DNA of 5,732 nt, taken from assembly GCA_946534745.1 (NCBI GenBank), contig CAMNDA010000204.1, forward strand, positions 1-5,732, in the 5' to 3' direction. This stretch comes from an uncultured Verrucomicrobiota bacterium. GTDB lineage: Bacteria; Verrucomicrobiota; Kiritimatiellia; RFP12; UBA3636. The notes beneath the pieces were generated by a model that did no database searches, had not been told where the DNA came from, and was given only the letters and a program-made list of their open reading frames with translations. The position numbers were made by a program, and so were the translations under genes. Positions 4,486-5,732 of the stretch are shown here, piece after piece. How positions within the stretch are numbered: the first letter of the stretch is position 1; each line of letters begins with the position of its first letter.

Positions 4486-5732
4486 CGCGGAAGAACTCCT
4501 CGAGGATGCCGACGGCGACGGGGAGCGCGGCGGCGGAGCCGAAGCCGGCGTTCTCGACGACGACGGCGACGGCGATCGAGGGCTCCTCGCCGGGGCGCGA
4601 GGCGAAGCAGACGAACCACGCGTGGTCTTCGCCGCCGGGATTCTGCGCGGTGCCGGTCTTGCCGCGGACCTCGAGGCCCGGCAGGTCCGCCTTCCGCGCG
4701 GTGCCGGTCTTCACGACGCCCCGCATCGCGGCGGCGACGCGGTCCGCCGCGCGCGCCGAGAAGACGCGACCGAGCGCCTCCGGCTCCGAGTCGAGCGCGA
4801 GGCGCGGCGCCATCATCACGCCGTGGTTCGCGATGGCGGAGACGAGCAGCGCCAGGTGCAGCGGCGTTGCGAGGAGGCGCCCCTGGCCGATCGAGCACTG
4901 CGCCAGCTCGCGCTTCTCGGCGCGGCCGAGGCGCGGGAGGTTGCCGCGCTGGGAGGAGACGCGGTGCGCGCCGTTGGTGTAGAGCGGGATGCGCTCGTTG
5001 AAGCGGAGCCGCTCCGCGAGGGCGTTGAACGCGTCGACGCCGCAGAGCACGCCGGCGTGGGCGAAGTAGGAGTTGCTCGACTTGGAGAGCGCCTGGTCGA
5101 GGTCGAGCGGGCCGAAGCCGGGCCACGCGAGGCCCTTCTTCTCGTAGGCGTAGTACTCGTGGTCGCGGATCGGCCGGCGCGCGCCGGGGGCGCGGTATCC
5201 GTCGGCCGGGCAGTCGAGCGTCAGGGGGACGCCGCGGTCGACCATCAGACCCGCGATCGCGGTCTTGAACGTCGAGCCGGAGGGGTAGCGGCCGTGGAGC
5301 GCGCGGTTGAGGAGGGGGGAGGAGGGGTCGATGTTGAGGCGGCGGTCGTAGCGGTTGGGGTCGAAGGAGGGGGACGAGCAGATCAGGAGGACCTCGCCCG
5401 AGCGCGGATCGAGGGCGACGGCGGCGCCGCGTCGGCCGGCGAGGAGCGTGTGGGCGCGCAGCTGGAGGCGGGCGTCGACCGTGAGCGTCAGGTTCGTCCC
5501 GATGTGGCGATCGGCGCCCTGCAGCGCGGTGCGGCCGGCCTCGCGGACGTCCTGCGCCGTCGCGAGCTGCCGCCAGCCGGAGAGCAGGTCGTCGGCCGCG
5601 CCCTCCATTCCGGTGAGGCCCTCGGAGGGGTGGCGGAAGCCGACGACGTGCGCCGCCGCGGCCTCGTAGGGGTAGACGCGGCGGCCGGAGCCGTCCGGGT
5701 CCGTGTAGGCGAGCGGCCGGCCGGCGCGGGCG
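4478..5732 (-). CDS. Class B penicillin-binding protein (PBP2/PbpA type transpeptidase), N-terminus outside window
   Basis: The minus strand is open for 417 codons from the right edge to a TGA at 4480-4478. This is a periplasm-facing, membrane-anchored DD-transpeptidase that crosslinks glycan strands. The start is outside: conserved sequence (RVYPYEAAAAHVVGF, then GLTGMEGAADDLLSG) continues upstream of the first in-frame ATG at 5608, which is therefore internal. Counting from that Met, the penicillin-binding motifs are SxxK with nucleophile S112 (SGSTFK), SxN at S177-N179 (SKSSNS) and KTG at 317-319 (GKTGTAQ). The usual IGQGRLLATPLHLA (240-253) and WFVCFAS (331-337) are also present. The N-terminal membrane anchor and the rest of the pedestal are not seen. 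The pattern LTVDARLQ...GAAVALDPRSGEVL...SFDPN...NRAL is closest, by memory, to actinobacterial PbpA-like proteins. It precedes the SEDS gene by 63 bases in the same frame, as in mrdA-mrdB, so the two products probably form one elongation complex. A second KTGTA occurs 17 residues before the canonical one. Confidence 0.93.
   Translation of the reverse strand, partial: ARAGRPLAYTDPDGSGRRVYPYEAAAAHVVGFRHPSEGLTGMEGAADDLLSGWRQLATAQDVREAGRTALQGADRHIGTNLTLTVDARLQLRAHTLLAGRRGAAVALDPRSGEVLLICSSPSFDPNRYDRRLNIDPSSPLLNRALHGRYPSGSTFKTAIAGLMVDRGVPLTLDCPADGYRAPGARRPIRDHEYYAYEKKGLAWPGFGPLDLDQALSKSSNSYFAHAGVLCGVDAFNALAERLRFNERIPLYTNGAHRVSSQRGNLPRLGRAEKRELAQCSIGQGRLLATPLHLALLVSAIANHGVMMAPRLALDSEPEALGRVFSARAADRVAAAMRGVVKTGTARKADLPGLEVRGKTGTAQNPGGEDHAWFVCFASRPGEEPSIAVAVVVENAGFGSAAALPVAVGILEEFFRAP
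4645..4711. repeat. 16-base direct repeat encoding a doubled KTGTA in the PBP
   Basis: The same 16 bases (GCGCGGTGCCGGTCTT on the plus strand) occur at 4645-4660 and 4696-4711, 51 bases apart, so both encode KTGTA in the PBP frame. The copy at 4645 is the true KTG box, being followed by AQ and then the WFVCF strand. The other falls at the loosely conserved 'GTA/GTG' site upstream. Identical codons may come from chance in biased codon usage or from local conversion. Confidence 0.7.

Noticed and set aside
2952..5126. Very long minus-strand open frame through both the PBP and SEDS genes in another phase
   Set aside because: It is Arg/Pro/Ala-rich with no family motif and runs across two well-supported genes. 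It stays open because GC-rich DNA and the CTTTCAAC repeat lack stops.
4478..5608. The in-frame ATG at 5608 as the true start of the PBP
   Set aside because: The frame continues to the window edge and encodes conserved PBP sequence (YPYEAAAAHVVGF) upstream. A start at 5608 would remove the pedestal and membrane anchor.

Overview
This is a high-GC bacterial window (I estimate roughly 70% G+C by eye) with four protein-coding genes and almost no spare DNA. The two outer blocks are on the minus strand and the central pair is on the plus strand. Nothing looks like phage, an insertion sequence, CRISPR or a laterally acquired island. No tRNA or rRNA is recognisable. The lineage cannot be fixed from this sequence. 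A three-domain NifU with NifS, a large DUF4175-like membrane protein, and a PBP/SEDS pair resembling the actinobacterial PbpA-RodA type would fit a Gram-negative of the Planctomycetes-Verrucomicrobia-Kiritimatiellae/Lentisphaerae type, but that is inference.

Layout, left to right. (1) Bases 1-833, minus strand: the N-terminal 277 residues of a membrane protein that runs off the left edge. It has three membrane segments followed by the start of an extracytoplasmic beta-rich region. (2) Bases 834-1016: a 183-base divergent control region with two back-to-back sigma70-like promoters. A perfect 16-base dyad lies over both -35 boxes, and a GC hairpin lies in the plus-strand leader. (3) Bases 1017-3088, plus strand: nifU and nifS, two bases apart, encoding an Fe-S cluster scaffold and its cysteine desulfurase. 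All expected catalytic residues are present. (4) Bases 3101-5732, minus strand: a class B penicillin-binding protein (cut by the right edge) followed by a SEDS-family (RodA/FtsW) polymerase. nifS and the SEDS gene converge, with only 12 bases between their stop codons.

How the genes work together: NifS takes sulfur from cysteine and passes it to NifU, which assembles Fe-S clusters for other proteins. Separately, the SEDS protein polymerises glycan strands from lipid II and the PBP crosslinks them, as in the mrdA-mrdB (PBP2-RodA) pair. The membrane protein at the left edge is of unknown role.

The least ordinary place is the junction of the PBP and SEDS genes (about 4412-4485). The two genes are in the same reading frame, separated by one TGA (context TGAC) and 21 open codons. 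These codons are made largely of an 8-base tandem repeat that is much richer in A/T than its surroundings. The SEDS gene has no ATG start and no Shine-Dalgarno sequence there, only a TTG. The SEDS protein also appears to have Asn where most RodA/FtsW proteins carry the catalytic Asp. I found no complete, clearly undescribed system; these are leads to check.
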